Shown piece by piece: positions 1 to 9,360 of a stretch of DNA of 64,000 nt. Both the position numbers and the translations under genes were made by a program. The DNA lies in contig CP136065.1 of NCBI GenBank assembly GCA_032622095.1, positions 53,067,949 through 53,131,948 of the forward strand, written 5' to 3'. This stretch comes from Siphonodentalium dalli (lineage: Eukaryota; Mollusca; Scaphopoda; Gadilida; Siphonodentaliidae). How positions within the stretch are numbered: the stretch's first letter is position 1; the number at the start of each line of letters is the position of its first letter. The notes under the pieces are model-generated. The model was not told the DNA's origin, searched no databases, and saw only the letters and a list, made by a program, of their open reading frames with translations.

Positions 1-155
1 GGTACCGGTTTTCCCAATAGTATGGTTTGACCGATGGGCATGTCCGCACATATATCCGATAACGCAGCTGTATCTGTCCAATATGTCCACTACTTCCTCG
101 TAATTCCAAAGTCTGCTCCCGTACTGATATTTGTCGTCTAGGAGAGCATGGTGAC
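1..155 (-). CDS. ADPRM: ADPRM, downstream exon (partial, runs off the left edge)
   Basis: Second visible exon of a manganese-dependent ADP-ribose/CDP-alcohol diphosphatase, a cytosolic metallophosphoesterase that hydrolyses ADP-ribose and related diphosphate esters. On the minus strand an acceptor (CGTTTGCAG) ends at 156 and the exon begins at 155 with GT, which completes the glycine codon left open by the exon ending at 2555. The 51 following codons are open to position 1. They include the LWNYEEV block seen in this family and the last metal-binding motif, read here as CGHAH (G-H-x-H). The family usually has a GHxHDGG sequence; here the residues after GHAH are RSNHTIG. About 50-60 residues of a normal-length protein (320-350 aa) would lie beyond the window. 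It was missed by simple ORF scanning because it has no start codon. Confidence is high because splice phase, order and motifs agree. Confidence 0.85.
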
Positions 156-629
156 CTGCAAACGTTTAATATAGCACGGAAATTACTCATGTGAATGTAT
201 TGTTTTGTGTTAATCGTCGTTTCAGTCACTAAGACCACAACACGACATTGGCCGTTAAACGTAAACATTTGTAACAATAAGGGAAACAAATACACTGTTG
301 TCAAATCAGATCAGTGAAAATAATGGGATGGTTAATGTTAACAGACCGGGCTGCAACGATGAGGCTGACTGCATGTACAGCATTTTATTGTAAAATATAA
401 CGAAAAAAAACGGAACTACAGGTTACCTCAACTATAGTAAGTATATGTTCGTAAGTACATACATGCCATAGTTTGACAACCAATACGTGATTACGCGTAT
501 GGAGTTAATAGCGACACCAAAGTAGAAAGAGCATCGAACATGGAATACCACATGAAGCCCCGGGTTCATATTAACACTGAGTTAAATATGTCGAGAAGTT
601 CGTGAAATACTTACAAACGAACTCAATAT

Positions 630-790
630 ATGCAATTAATTTCGTTTCAACGCATCTATTTGCGTATAGAAGTGTCAGACGCCGAAGTTACCGAACAACA
701 TGATGGTTTTATACCAAGTATGTTGTTCGACACTTCTATACGACCAGATACGCATCGTAAAAGACGTTAATCGCATATAATTTACGCCAT
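630..790. repeat. Foldback (inverted-repeat) element in the ADPRM intron
   Basis: Arms GTATAGAAGTGTC at 664-676 and its perfect complement at 729-741, with an inner pair GAACAACAT (693-701) / ATGTTGTTC (720-728). The left arm has about 16 extra bases between the two paired blocks. Weaker pairing extends outward to about 630 and 790 (ATATGC...GCATAT, ACGCAT...ATGCGT). A related end (GCGACACTTCTAT) is seen near 1347, so the family is probably repeated. No target duplication was identified. Confidence 0.5.
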
Positions 791-1394
791 TACGAGATTG
801 AATCTCGGTGGCACCAGATCACTGAAAAACATTATTTTCCGTTGGGACATCGCTGGAATGGAACGACGGGAGGAAAATGTATTGGTCGAAATTGACATCG
901 ACCGAATGGAAATTCATAAAATAACATATCGTACATATATCTCTATTTTTAGATGCAGACAACACAACAGTAAGAAAATACACACGGAAACGATAAATCA
1001 GTTCCTGCTAGTGTACAATTCGCACAATTAAAACGATACCAGAACATCTGATGCGATCAACACAGTCCTTGTCGATTGACATTTCGAAGCAGTGTTTCAG
1101 GCCGTATTTGCGGTCTCCGATGACTAACTTGAAATGGAGACAAAAAATACAATTGTCACATTTTATGTTCCCGTGATCAATGTTATCGCATTTCACAGTT
1201 TCACTGATCAGCTTATTCATTACTTTGTTTTCGCAGTATGGCAACTAAATGGACGTTGTTTACAAAAATGACGTAATGGTGTGGTGCGACGGTCGCAATC
1301 GCCCAATTTCTTAAATTATTATCGCTGCGCGTTGTGATATGGGAAGCGACACTTCTATTAGGATATAGAGATTGTCGCTACCAAAACGCACACA

Positions 1395-1500
1395 AGCGCC
1401 TTGACCAATCAGATACACGTATTTAAGTGAAAGCGAAAGTATAAATGTAATTGTATACATATAAAAGACGTACGAAGTGTCAGAAATTAATAAACCATTT
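1395..1500 (+). promoter_or_regulatory. Promoter-like or LTR-like stretch (weak)
   Basis: GACCAATCAG (a CCAAT-box match) lies about 50 bases before ACATATAAAAGAC (a TATA-box match), followed some 30 bases later by AATAAA. This order also fits the U3-R of a solo LTR. No repeat partner or target duplication was found in the window, and it lies inside an intron of an opposite-strand gene, so this is only a sequence-motif call. Confidence 0.2.
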
Positions 1501-1576
1501 CAAAGCTGAACAAACCCTCAAGATTTCTTAGTATGCCATATGATGAATCTAAAAACTAATTCTCCATCACTTACCA

Positions 1577-1805
1577 TTTCATGACTGGAGCAGCATTAAA
1601 GATCCCGTGCCAGTGCATTCTCTTATATATGTGAGTCTCACACATGGAGCATCGCATATATAAGAGACGGCACTGGATTACAAGGACAAGGTAAATAGTG
1701 TTAGGTCAATACATTCTCCTATATGGGAGACTCGCATATATAAGAGAATGCATTGGCACAGGGTAAAAGCAAAAGTTCAGTCAGCTCCAGTCACGGAAGG
1801 GTTAC
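1577..1805. mobile_element. Palindrome-cassette MITE, CCGTGACTGGAG-ended type (old copy)
   Basis: Contains two consecutive hairpins built on the CATTCTCTTATATATG motif (about 1612-1676 and 1711-1760), the right one followed by GCACAGGG. The outer ends are ATGACTGGAGCAGC on the left and GCTCCAGTCACGGAAGGGTTA on the right, which are inverted repeats. The same outer termini are seen at 34005-34262. It is diverged relative to the 2038-2438 type and has different outer ends. Confidence 0.55.
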
Positions 1806-2037
1806 CTAAGGTTTTGCCATGCATACGTTTCGTTTTAGGTCGACCTATTGTGACGCCAGGATAAACAATTACTATATGTAGGTTCAGTTCGAGGCGCAAG
1901 TGTATATAGCTTTAGTGTGATGCGGCAGAGAAAACCTTTTCACCAGTGAGTCTTGGGAAAATGTTTCACAAACTAAATCTTCGACATATCAATCTAAATC
2001 GTTCAACTAATGGATTCATTGAAATTATATAGAGAAC

Positions 2038-2438
2038 TTAACCCTTTACCCAACAGAACGGCCCTGTGCCAATGCGTTCTCTTATATATGCGAGTCGACC
2101 ATAGGTCGCCTCGCATATATAAGAGAATGCATTGGCTTAACACATTAAAAATTATAAAATTGTTAAAGAATGTAAGAAAAAATGGTAAAAAGTGTTTAAA
2201 AAAGATCTTTTTTAGGCCAATGCATTCTCTTATATATGCGAGGCGACCTATGGTCGACTCGCATATATAAGAGAATGCATTGGCACAGGGCATAACTGTA
2301 ACTATCACAATGTGGTCAAGGAGCCGGTTCCAATGATATCCATATTTGTATGGTTTTATTGAGACAGACCCAAGATATTTTAGGCTGTTGAAGCTTTATA
2401 TTGGGCGTTTTTGGCCGGTTTGTTGGGTAAAGGGTTAA
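2038..2438. mobile_element. piggyBac-like MITE with palindromic cassette, copy 1
   Basis: Bounded by TTAA at 2038-2041 and 2435-2438 with terminal inverted repeats CCCTTTACCCAACA / TGTTGGGTAAAGGG. A TTAA target and termini starting CCC are hallmarks of piggyBac-type elements; no transposase is encoded, so it is non-autonomous. Inside are two hairpins (2064-2136 and 2213-2290). The second is the reverse complement of the first, separated by an AT-rich spacer. A right-hand segment (AACTATCACAATGTGGTCAA...) is unique to this type. Full-length relatives are at 36931-37319, 57722-58112 and 60028-60591. Confidence 0.8.
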
Positions 2439-2554
2439 CCAAGTACATATTCTGTAGAATATACCCTTAGTACAAGTACAAGCTGTTATATTCTGAAGAA
2501 TATACCCTTACGGCGATTATGAGGGTAAAACATTTTGCGTCATCTTAACCTTAC

Positions 2555-3221
2555 CTATAACGATCACATTTTGTGATGCCTCCTGTGACTCGGCTAACTG
2601 TCGTTCCAGCCAGTTCAATTGATCGTCGCTCACAGAACCATTCCAGGCGACAAACCTCCTGTCTTTTCCATGCATACCACTGCAGTCGTTATCATCTTTA
2701 TTTGGATTGTGCGATTCGAGAATTTTCCGACCTTGCTTGTATTCTTCATCGGATTCATCATACCCATGCACAGAAATTTCCATACAATCCAAAACAACAA
2801 CCTTCAGCTTTGGAATGGGCGTGTGTGAGAAGTAAAGTTTTCCCGCAACAGTGGAACATGAGGTCATATGACATGGGCTGTACAAGTCTGATCTAATGAT
2901 TTTCTTTCGTTTGAAGTTATATAACTCATGATTTCCTATGGCGTGCAAAGAACGCTTCCGGAATGTGTCGAAACAGTTCATAACTGTTTCCAAACCTTTG
3001 GATGACCCGCCATGTTGCTTACATTTGAGATCGATGATATCGCCAAGCTGCAATACCAAATCAACATCGTCTTGTTTCCATGACGACACGGCGCGTTTTA
3101 CTAAGTTTAGAGCGTTTCGGTAGTAGCGTAGTTTACCTCCATGGTTCCTTGGGGCGTCGTCTACGTCGGCGTATTGGATATCCGCGATGATCCCGAGCTT
3201 CAAATGTGGCTTCATAGATGC
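2555..3221 (-). CDS. ADPRM: ADPRM, exon with start codon and N-terminal metallophosphoesterase motifs
   Basis: Encodes residues 1-220 and the first base of codon 221 of the manganese-dependent ADP-ribose/CDP-alcohol diphosphatase. The start is ATG at 3215-3213, six bases after a plausible acceptor (pyrimidine-rich TCTTTCCCTTAC then AAAACAG, AG at 3223-3222), so a 5' untranslated exon probably lies further right. Metal-binding motifs appear in order: IADIQYAD near residue 10 (this family has Q where most relatives have H), LQLGDIID near 56-62, GNHE at 94-97. The donor G|GTAAGG at 2555/2554 leaves phase 1, which matches the acceptor exon at 155. Reading on past the donor gives only 11 further codons before a stop, typical of intron read-through. 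No stops or frameshifts were seen, so the gene appears intact. Confidence 0.88.
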
Positions 3222-3387
3222 CTGTTTTGTAAGGGAAAGAGGGAAACAGTATTGAATCTTGAAAAAAGTAACTTGAAGAACTGGTCGATATCAAATCAAA
3301 CTAAAAATGTTATTCGGCACAACATACCCATGGCATGCCTCCGTCAACCTGCTGCTATGTCGTGTTACCCATCGTATAGCTTCAACA

Positions 3388-3450
3388 AATTCACGCACAC
3401 TATCTGCATATAAGGACATCACATTACTTAAATGTGACATTGCTTAAATG
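3388..3450. repeat. 63-bp segment shared with 5936-5998
   Basis: AATTCACGCACACTA...GCTTAAATGT is repeated at 5936-5998 with about one difference. The second copy lies inside a LINE 3'-end fragment, so this is probably a small piece of the same element. The sequence after it (CGCAAATACGCACATA..GACCTA) resembles 13240-13265. Confidence 0.55.
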
Positions 3451-3583
3451 TCAACATGTCATCGCGCAAATACGCACATACTCGACCTATACTGTGAAAT
3501 ATGTGCATTATTTGATTTTGAAACAAGAGCACGCCGTCGGGGCGTGGCATAATACGCCCGTTTCTGGAGTAGAGTGGGGCAAG

Positions 3584-4087
3584 GTTTAAAGGTACGGTTG
3601 GCCTTGGCGGTGGGTATCCTGTAAAAATATTTCCACCCGTCAAAAACCGCCACAAACAGAAAGAACATCAAAATGTAGACATACTTTGTCCGTATACAAA
3701 TAAGAAATATCGCATAAACAGTATGTTATTGTCATTTGTTTGATCATTGTTATGTAAACAAAAGCATAAAAAGTTACTTTTCTGGTGTTTGTTTATATTA
3801 TGATGGTAAACATAAAGAGCGTTCTTTGTTGGTGAATTCATGATATGGAACAAATAAAGAGCGTTTATGCCATTTTTGTGTGATTGGCCAGTAGCATTGT
3901 GCTGTCTTCTGTAACACAATCAGGCTCTTGCTTAGGCAAAATATAGTAGGTCTTTATGATAACATGCTGTTTACGCGATAGTCATGGTATATATGAACGA
4001 ACCTGTATGCATTTTAATGTTTTTCTGTTTACGGTGATTGGAACAAATATGAATATTTTCGACAACTAAGGCCTCACGTGCCTTTAA
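3584..4087 (+). mobile_element. AAAGG-family MITE, subtype 2, copy 1
   Basis: Begins TTTAAAGGTACGGTTGGCC and ends GGCCTCACGTGCCTTTAA, so the ends are imperfect inverted repeats flanked by TTAA. About 500 bp with no coding capacity. Near-identical copies are at 44642-45143 (opposite orientation) and 54362-54862. The middle holds the module AATAAAGAGCG...GATATGG...AATAAAGAGCG, shared with other MITE families here. Confidence 0.75.
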
Positions 4088-4149
4088 TTAATTTGTTTGA
4101 AACCTTTGACTTAAGAAGAAATAATAACAAAAATAAAACACAATAACTT

Positions 4150-4840
4150 GGAAACCGCATATCAGTTAAAATCTAAGTCGAAAAAGGGGCATAACTCAGT
4201 CAAAATCATGCGGACGAAACCAATATTCGAACTTGATCTGTATTTTGGTGTGGTAAACCAATATACCAAATTTAGTTCAGTTCACTTGATTCAATCTAAA
4301 GTTATCATCCGTAAACCGCAAATCAGGTAAAATCTAAGTCGAAAAAGGAACATAACTCAGTCAAAAGCATGCGGACGAAACCCATATTCGAACTTGATCT
4401 GTATTTTGGTGTGGTAAACTAATATACCAAATGTGGTTCAGTTCACTTGATTCAATCTAAAGTTATCATCCGGAAACTGCAAATCAGGTAAAATCTAAGT
4501 CGAAAAAGGGACATAACTCAGTCAAAAGCATGCGGACGAAACCCATATTCGAACTTGATCTGTATTTTGGGGTGGTACACTAATATACCAAATTTCGTTC
4601 AGTTCACTTGATTCAATCTAAAGTTATCATCCGTAAACCGCAAATCAGGTAAAATCTAAGTCGAAAAAGGGCATAACTCAGTCTAAATCATGCGGACGAA
4701 ACCCATATTCGAACTTGATCTGTATTTTGCTGTGGTAAACTAACATATTAAATTTGGTTCAGTTCACTCCATTCAATCTAAAGTTATCATCCGGAAACCA
4801 AAAGCGGATTGACGACGGACGGACGGGCAACCCATTACAC
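4150..4840. repeat. 161-bp tandem repeat, four units, with GACGGACGG tail
   Basis: The landmark AAATCTAAGTCG recurs at about 4168, 4329, 4490 and 4651, giving an exact spacing of 161 bp. Units are about 95% alike by eye. The last unit runs into GACGACGGACGGACGGGC. Diverged relatives lie in the opposite orientation at 35020-35860 and 38980-40130. A short ORF over the first unit is a by-product. Confidence 0.85.
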
Positions 4841-4894
4841 AATACGACCGGTTTTTGAAATAGGCGTATAAGCAGATAATGGACTCACTCATAC

Positions 4895-5080
4895 CCGTTA
4901 TTTCATTTTATGGCACGGGCCACAGTGGAAACACATGTTAAAGAGCGTACAAAAGACGTCAGTTGGCTCACTTGTGTCATTGTCCACGTATAATCTGCTT
5001 AGAATCGGCTCATTATGAGTCGATAATGTGACTAAACCGCTTTCATTTTCAGCACATTATCGACTCAAAATGAGGCCAGT
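4895..5080. repeat. Repeat fragment with a 14-bp stem-loop
   Basis: GAGTCGATAATGTG at 5017-5030 and its exact complement at 5053-5066 enclose a 22-base loop. The preceding TTATTTCATTTTATGGCACGGGCC (split here only as a landmark) resembles segments at 17460-17490 and 23970-24000, so this is a third fragment of that family. Confidence 0.45.
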
Positions 5081-5652
5081 ATGTAAATGGGAAACTATTT
5101 TTGAGGCATTTGTTGTGTAGGGAATTACGTCTATCCAGTGTTGTGTAGGGTATTACGTCTATCCATTGAAATCCATTGTGATATTGGCGAAATCAAGACA
5201 TTATGATCACTAGCTCATTGGACGAAAGAAAGTACATTATTGTAAACAAAGTTATATAATAACCGTGTCCATTATTATTAATAACAAGTATATAGACTAA
5301 TTTTGATCCGTTCATTGCCAAACTGTAGGCATAATACATAATGTGCCTGTACATGAATAGACCGTTGGTAGTCGCAAATAAATATGACCTGAAGTCTTAT
5401 AGTGAACGGACACACGACCGGTCAAGTTTGGCATTTACTTGACGTATACTCAAGAGTTTATAACTAACGTTCATCACTTTTGTTTGAGTATTGATACATG
5501 ACCGTCGACATAACCGTTTGCCATGTGTCAGAGTAGATCGTACATTTACACGTGGTCGGACCACTGGAATATAGCGAAAACTAACAGAGAACATAATACC
5601 ACATACATGTATCTACCATATATCTGAGACGGTACATGTAGTGAGTGATATA
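5081..5652. repeat. Direct duplication, copy 1
   Basis: From GTAAATGGGAAACTATTTTTG to GAGACGGTACATG, matched in the same order and orientation by 6019-6555, with substitutions and small indels (roughly 10% by eye). Copy 1 has a short internal doubling (TGTGTAGGGAATTACGTCTATCC). No protein was recognised; ORFs on the minus strand of both copies are short and differ by frameshifts. Confidence 0.7.
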
Positions 5653-6000
5653 GCTTCATTTAATTCAATTCAATTCAATTTTATTTAGTAATACATAACA
5701 AACATGATAACGTATAATGCACAACTCAAACAAAATATAGTATATATATTACTGGAAGATGGCATGACCCATTTGTCGTCTTCCTGCACACTCCCAAACT
5801 TATAGATAATAATAATCCGACTCTGAGACGTGTGACAGCGTACGTTTTGTAATAGTGTAGACAACGATACTTTTGTGGTTTAATTTTTTCCATAGCCTAG
5901 GTGGCGACAAAGTAAAGACTCGTTCAGCTCCAATTAATTCACGCACACTACCTGCATATAAGGACATCACATTACTTAAATGTGACATTGCTTAAATGTG
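5653..6000 (-). pseudogene. LINE 3'-end fragment with (GAATT)n tail
   Basis: On the minus strand a short frame (5988-5800) reads RVFTLSPPRLWKKLN..., resembling the 'RLWN.LP..I...FK..LK' end of CR1-like LINE polyproteins. It is followed, still on the minus strand, by a stop, an AT-rich 3' UTR, AAATAAAATTG and a (GAATT)n tail ending near 5660. The fragment separates the two direct-duplication copies. The resemblance to LINE C-termini is weak but the polyadenylation-type tail is clear. Confidence 0.4.
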
Positions 6001-6018
6001 GTTGATGCAAAGTTAGTT

Positions 6019-6555
6019 TGTAAATGGGAGACTATTTTGAGGCATTTATTGTCTAGGGAATTGCGTCTAATTTCAATGAATGAAAAGAAATCCATTGTGA
6101 TATTGGCGAAATCGAGACATTATGATCACTAGCTCATTGGTCGAAAGCAAAGTACAGTAAGTTGTAAACAAAGTTATATAATATTATTAATAACAAGTAT
6201 ATAGCTAATTTTGATCCGTTCATTGCCAAACTGTAGGCACAATTGTGTCTGTATCTGTACATGAATACCGTTGGTAATCTCAAATAATTATAACCCGAAG
6301 TCTTATAGTGAACAGACACACGACCGATCAAGTTTGACATGTACCTGACGTATACCCAAGAGTTTATAACTAACGTTTATCACTTCTGTTTGAAATACAT
6401 TGATTGTCGGCATGACCGTTAGCCATGTCATCGTAGATCGTACATGTACACGTGGTCGGACCACTGTGATAGAGCTAAAACCAACAAAGAACAACATAAT
6501 GAAAACACCAATGTATCCCACATCTATCTGAGACGGTACAGGTAGCGAATGAGAT
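6019..6555. repeat. Direct duplication, copy 2
   Basis: Second copy of 5081-5652, about 940 bp to the right and in the same orientation. It lacks the internal doubling of copy 1. Shared landmarks are GATATTGGCGAAATC, GATCCGTTCATTGCC, GACACACGACCG and ACACGTGGTCGGACCAC. Confidence 0.7.
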
Positions 6556-7353
6556 GCAAGCACAATGATAGCCAAATTGTCAAATAATTCCTAACTTTCA
6601 GTTAAAACCTTTTTCTTGAGTCAAAAGCTAACTTCCTAATACCTGTTCAACAAAGAATATATGTGCCACAGAATGACTTCCTCGTGTCATAACATATAAA
6701 TGTATCAATAACGCAATTGTTTTTTTACACTACTAAGAAATAACTAAGAACAAACGCTGAATATCTGTTTCTCTCTTGACGCGATGATTCTCACGAATCT
6801 AAATGGCTTAAATTGTCATATTTATCCAGTGTAGACATTTATGACACAATTCTTACATGCTTAAAATTGTACTGTACACTAAATCCAGTCATTTGTGGGA
6901 CCATCTCCTTTTATATTCAACAGAATATCTGCAACAAATGAATAAACGTGAGGCATGGATTAGTGCAAAATACATTCACGTGCTCTATGAACGATACAAA
7001 CGACATGGTCATTATAATGAAAATGAATTTATGACTCAAGCCATTTATTCATTTTCCTTATAATTGTCATGTTGAAGGCAATGCGTAGTTTGATATATTT
7101 TGTACACAGTTATGTTTTTTTCACATTTCTGACATTCAGGTCCGGTTTTGGTATATCAAATTAAGCCGACAAAGACGTAATATACTTTATCTTCGGAATG
7201 AAACAATAAAGAGTGTTACTGGTGAGTATATTCCTGATATGGTTTGAATAAAGAGCGATTGTCTCGCTTTTTTTAAAATTAGAAACGGCTTGACAAATTA
7301 TCTTTTTCTTCTGTGAGTTTTGTCAGGTTACTAACTTTGTATATAATATCTAT
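6556..7353. other. No gene seen; MITE-module fragment at about 7190-7275
   Basis: AT-rich. Around 7195-7260 the order AATAAAGAGTG - CCTGATATGG - AATAAAGAGCG reproduces the core module of the AAAGG-family MITEs without their ends. Nothing else was recognised. Confidence 0.4.
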
Positions 7354-7853
7354 GAGAGCGGACTTGATATATCACGGGAATAACGTCACGCTCCACAGGG
7401 GTCCAGGGCTGTTAAAAAGAATGAGAATTGTTATAAGGAAATCGAGTATAGTATTGTGTTGTCTAAGAATATTAATAACAAATACAGTAAATACATTGTA
7501 ATAGACATTGTAATAGACACATTGAAATGGTGTTGGCTTTAGACACATATAAATAGTGTTGCATATAAATTAGATTGGGCTTTATGTTTGACTTGATTTA
7601 GTTGATATGAAACGTATTTAATAACAATTAAGAGACTGCAAATGAGTTGAATGTAGATAAGAATTTAAGATAAGTTAAGTATATTTTAGTGATAATAAGA
7701 ATTAATAAATATAGAGTAGAATAATGTAGTAAAATTGTATATACCTGTTAAAAAGAATGAGACATGTTGTAAGTAAATCGAGTATAGTATTGTGAACTCG
7801 ATTACCCTACAACTTATCTTTTTATACGGGTAGCGATGACCCAATGAACTTCT
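7354..7853 (-). repeat. 3' long terminal repeat of gag-only LTR element
   Basis: About 500 bp, directly repeated at 9361-9825. Both start (plus strand) GAGAGCGGACTTGATAT and end TGACCCAATGAACTTCT. Each contains an internal near-repeat (GTTAAAAAGAATGAGAC then AAATCGAGTATAGTATTGTG) close to both of its ends. On the coding strand the LTR ends in CTCTCA. This copy differs by a ~30-bp internal expansion (ATTGTAATAGACATTGTAAT), implying an old insertion. Confidence 0.75.
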
Positions 7854-7946
7854 TTCTGCGTTCATGTTTATCGCCACAGCCGGCGATGCATGTTGTAATT
7901 AGTCTGAGTGTTTGTGCAATGTTGTTTGTTATTATATTGTGATGTA

Positions 7947-8399
7947 GGTTACAATACACCAAATGATTTACATATAGGCCTCAGTGTTAACAAATCCCGC
8001 TGGCCTGTATTCGCAGGAAAGCTTTGACCCTGCACGAGTATTTGAAATTAAAGAACGTCCCTTTAGCCACACAGAAATTTGCCCAAAAGTACGTGTGAAC
8101 GTGGTAAATCACACTGCAGCTTGACAAACGTCACACTACTCGTAAAATTGAGAAAAAAAATGACATCGAAGAAACACAAACACCTCCCATTAATTATTCG
8201 CCATTTGCACAGCCATAACCCTTTACCATGTGGTTATATTTGATGTTTCTCGACGGGAAACACATTTGTGCATTTTTTTCGTGCACTTTTCATCCATGTA
8301 TCATTGACCATTCAGCTGCCAGAATGTTTTTATGCTGATCCTAGCTTGGTAGTGCCAGGGGAAATCACTCTACTAATTTGTATTTGGTGTATTGTAACC
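7947..8399. mobile_element. 453-bp element with perfect 18-bp inverted ends inserted at the end of gag
   Basis: GGTTACAATACACCAAAT at 7947-7964 is the exact reverse complement of 8382-8399. The gag frame reads into the right-hand end and stops within a few codons, just where a nucleocapsid region would be expected. This suggests a MITE insertion that truncated gag. Target duplication is uncertain: GTA precedes the left end and AGTA follows the right end. Confidence 0.55.
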
Positions 8400-9341
8400 A
8401 GTACTTTGAGGTTCCCAGTTGGAATTTCTGTATACGTATGTGGTCTCGAACGTGGTACAAAGGTTTGGCTTGTGTGAGAGGATTGTGGATGTGCATGCTG
8501 TTTCGTAATTTCGTGGTGCGTGTGATTGAATTGCATTTACACTTGCATTGACACTGTCCATGGACTGCTTTATAGCCTTAATTTCCGCTGTTAGTGCAGC
8601 GAAGGCTGATGAAACGTGATCGATTTTAGATGTGCTAGCGTTTAAATCGGCAGTCGCGATTTCAGTTCTAATAGCACCCTGAGATAACTCCGGAAGAGTA
8701 GTGGGGTTTTGTTGAATTACACCACTTCTAATCGCGGGGCGAAGTCCCTTCATTACGGCACTGAACACCTGCTCGTCGGAGAGATTTAAAGATATCGCCT
8801 TCGAGCGCATGTTCGTGATATAAGCTTGGACAGATTGTCCAGGGAGCTGACTCTCATTGAACAGGTCAGCCATACGTGACCATTCTAGATGTTTTGACAA
8901 ACAGAAATGTTCTTCAAATGCTTTAAATAAATGCATTAAACGAGATGTTACATCACTATCTGCACATTCCCACGAATCCTGGGCTCCCGATGTCAGTAGT
9001 AATGGAAACATTAAGAGCTGCTGCTCCTCAGTTAATCCTTTAAAGGATGCATAGTTTTGAAAAGTTTTCAGCCAACGGGTTGCATCCCCAAGACGGCTAA
9101 ATTTCCCAACTATGTGGATGTCCCCTAGAGACATACCTTTATTCAAAGTTGATGACGATGAAGATGTGGATGTAATTAACTCTACATGTGTGGTGATTGT
9201 CGAGGTGACTGTTGTACTGGAAGTTGTTGTGGTTGTTGCTGTTGTTTGCGCTGTTGCGTTGGTAATGTCCGTGTTCACAGCGGGAGGTCGGATGGTAATT
9301 CTTGCCTGGGCCCCTCGTGTTTTTATCTTGTCATGGGACAT
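8373..9341 (-). CDS. Retrotransposon gag (capsid region), C-terminally truncated
   Basis: A single open frame of 322 codons from ATG at 9341-9339. The frame is also open for 18 codons further into the leader and LTR, but MSHDK is the first methionine after the LTR. After a basic start (KIKTRGAQAR) and a Thr/Ser-rich linker comes a Ty3-type capsid domain: FSRLGDATRWLKTFQNYA, QLLMFPLLLTSGAQDSWE, and a helix with YITNMRSKAISLNLSDEQV then GLRPAIRSGVI. A predicted coiled segment (AEIKAIKQSMDSVNASV) follows. Capsid proteins of this type package element RNA. There is no CCHC zinc knuckle: the frame ends inside the inverted-end insertion at 7947-8399. The intact frame suggests recent activity, or supply of gag in trans. 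Confidence 0.82.
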   Translation of the reverse strand: MSHDKIKTRGAQARITIRPPAVNTDITNATAQTTATTTTTSSTTVTSTITTHVELITSTSSSSSTLNKGMSLGDIHIVGKFSRLGDATRWLKTFQNYASFKGLTEEQQLLMFPLLLTSGAQDSWECADSDVTSRLMHLFKAFEEHFCLSKHLEWSRMADLFNESQLPGQSVQAYITNMRSKAISLNLSDEQVFSAVMKGLRPAIRSGVIQQNPTTLPELSQGAIRTEIATADLNASTSKIDHVSSAFAALTAEIKAIKQSMDSVNASVNAIQSHAPRNYETACTSTILSHKPNLCTTFETTYVYRNSNWEPQSTGYNTPNTN

Positions 9342-9360
9342 TGGATTCTCCACCAATTGT

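Larger units (their letters stand above)
156..2554 (-). other. ADPRM intron, about 2.4 kb
   Basis: Interval between donor G|GTAAGG (GT at 2554-2553) and acceptor TTTGCAG (AG at 157-156). It carries at least three foldback elements (about 630-790, 1577-1805, 2038-2438) and a short promoter-like stretch near 1.4-1.5 kb. No other coding exon was seen in it. Near 2445-2512 a short sequence (ATTCTG-AGAATATACCCTTA) occurs twice. Confidence 0.75.

Noticed and set aside
2003-2308. ORFs on both strands over the palindromic cassette (also at 36836-37091, 41549-42047, 57682-57882, 60142-60601)
   Set aside because: The same peptide (CQCILLYMRVDHRSPRIYKR type) comes from every cassette copy on both strands because the DNA is palindromic; it is a by-product of the hairpin.
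2573-3123. Plus-strand ORFs opposite ADPRM
   Set aside because: Shadows of the real minus-strand exon, with no family features.
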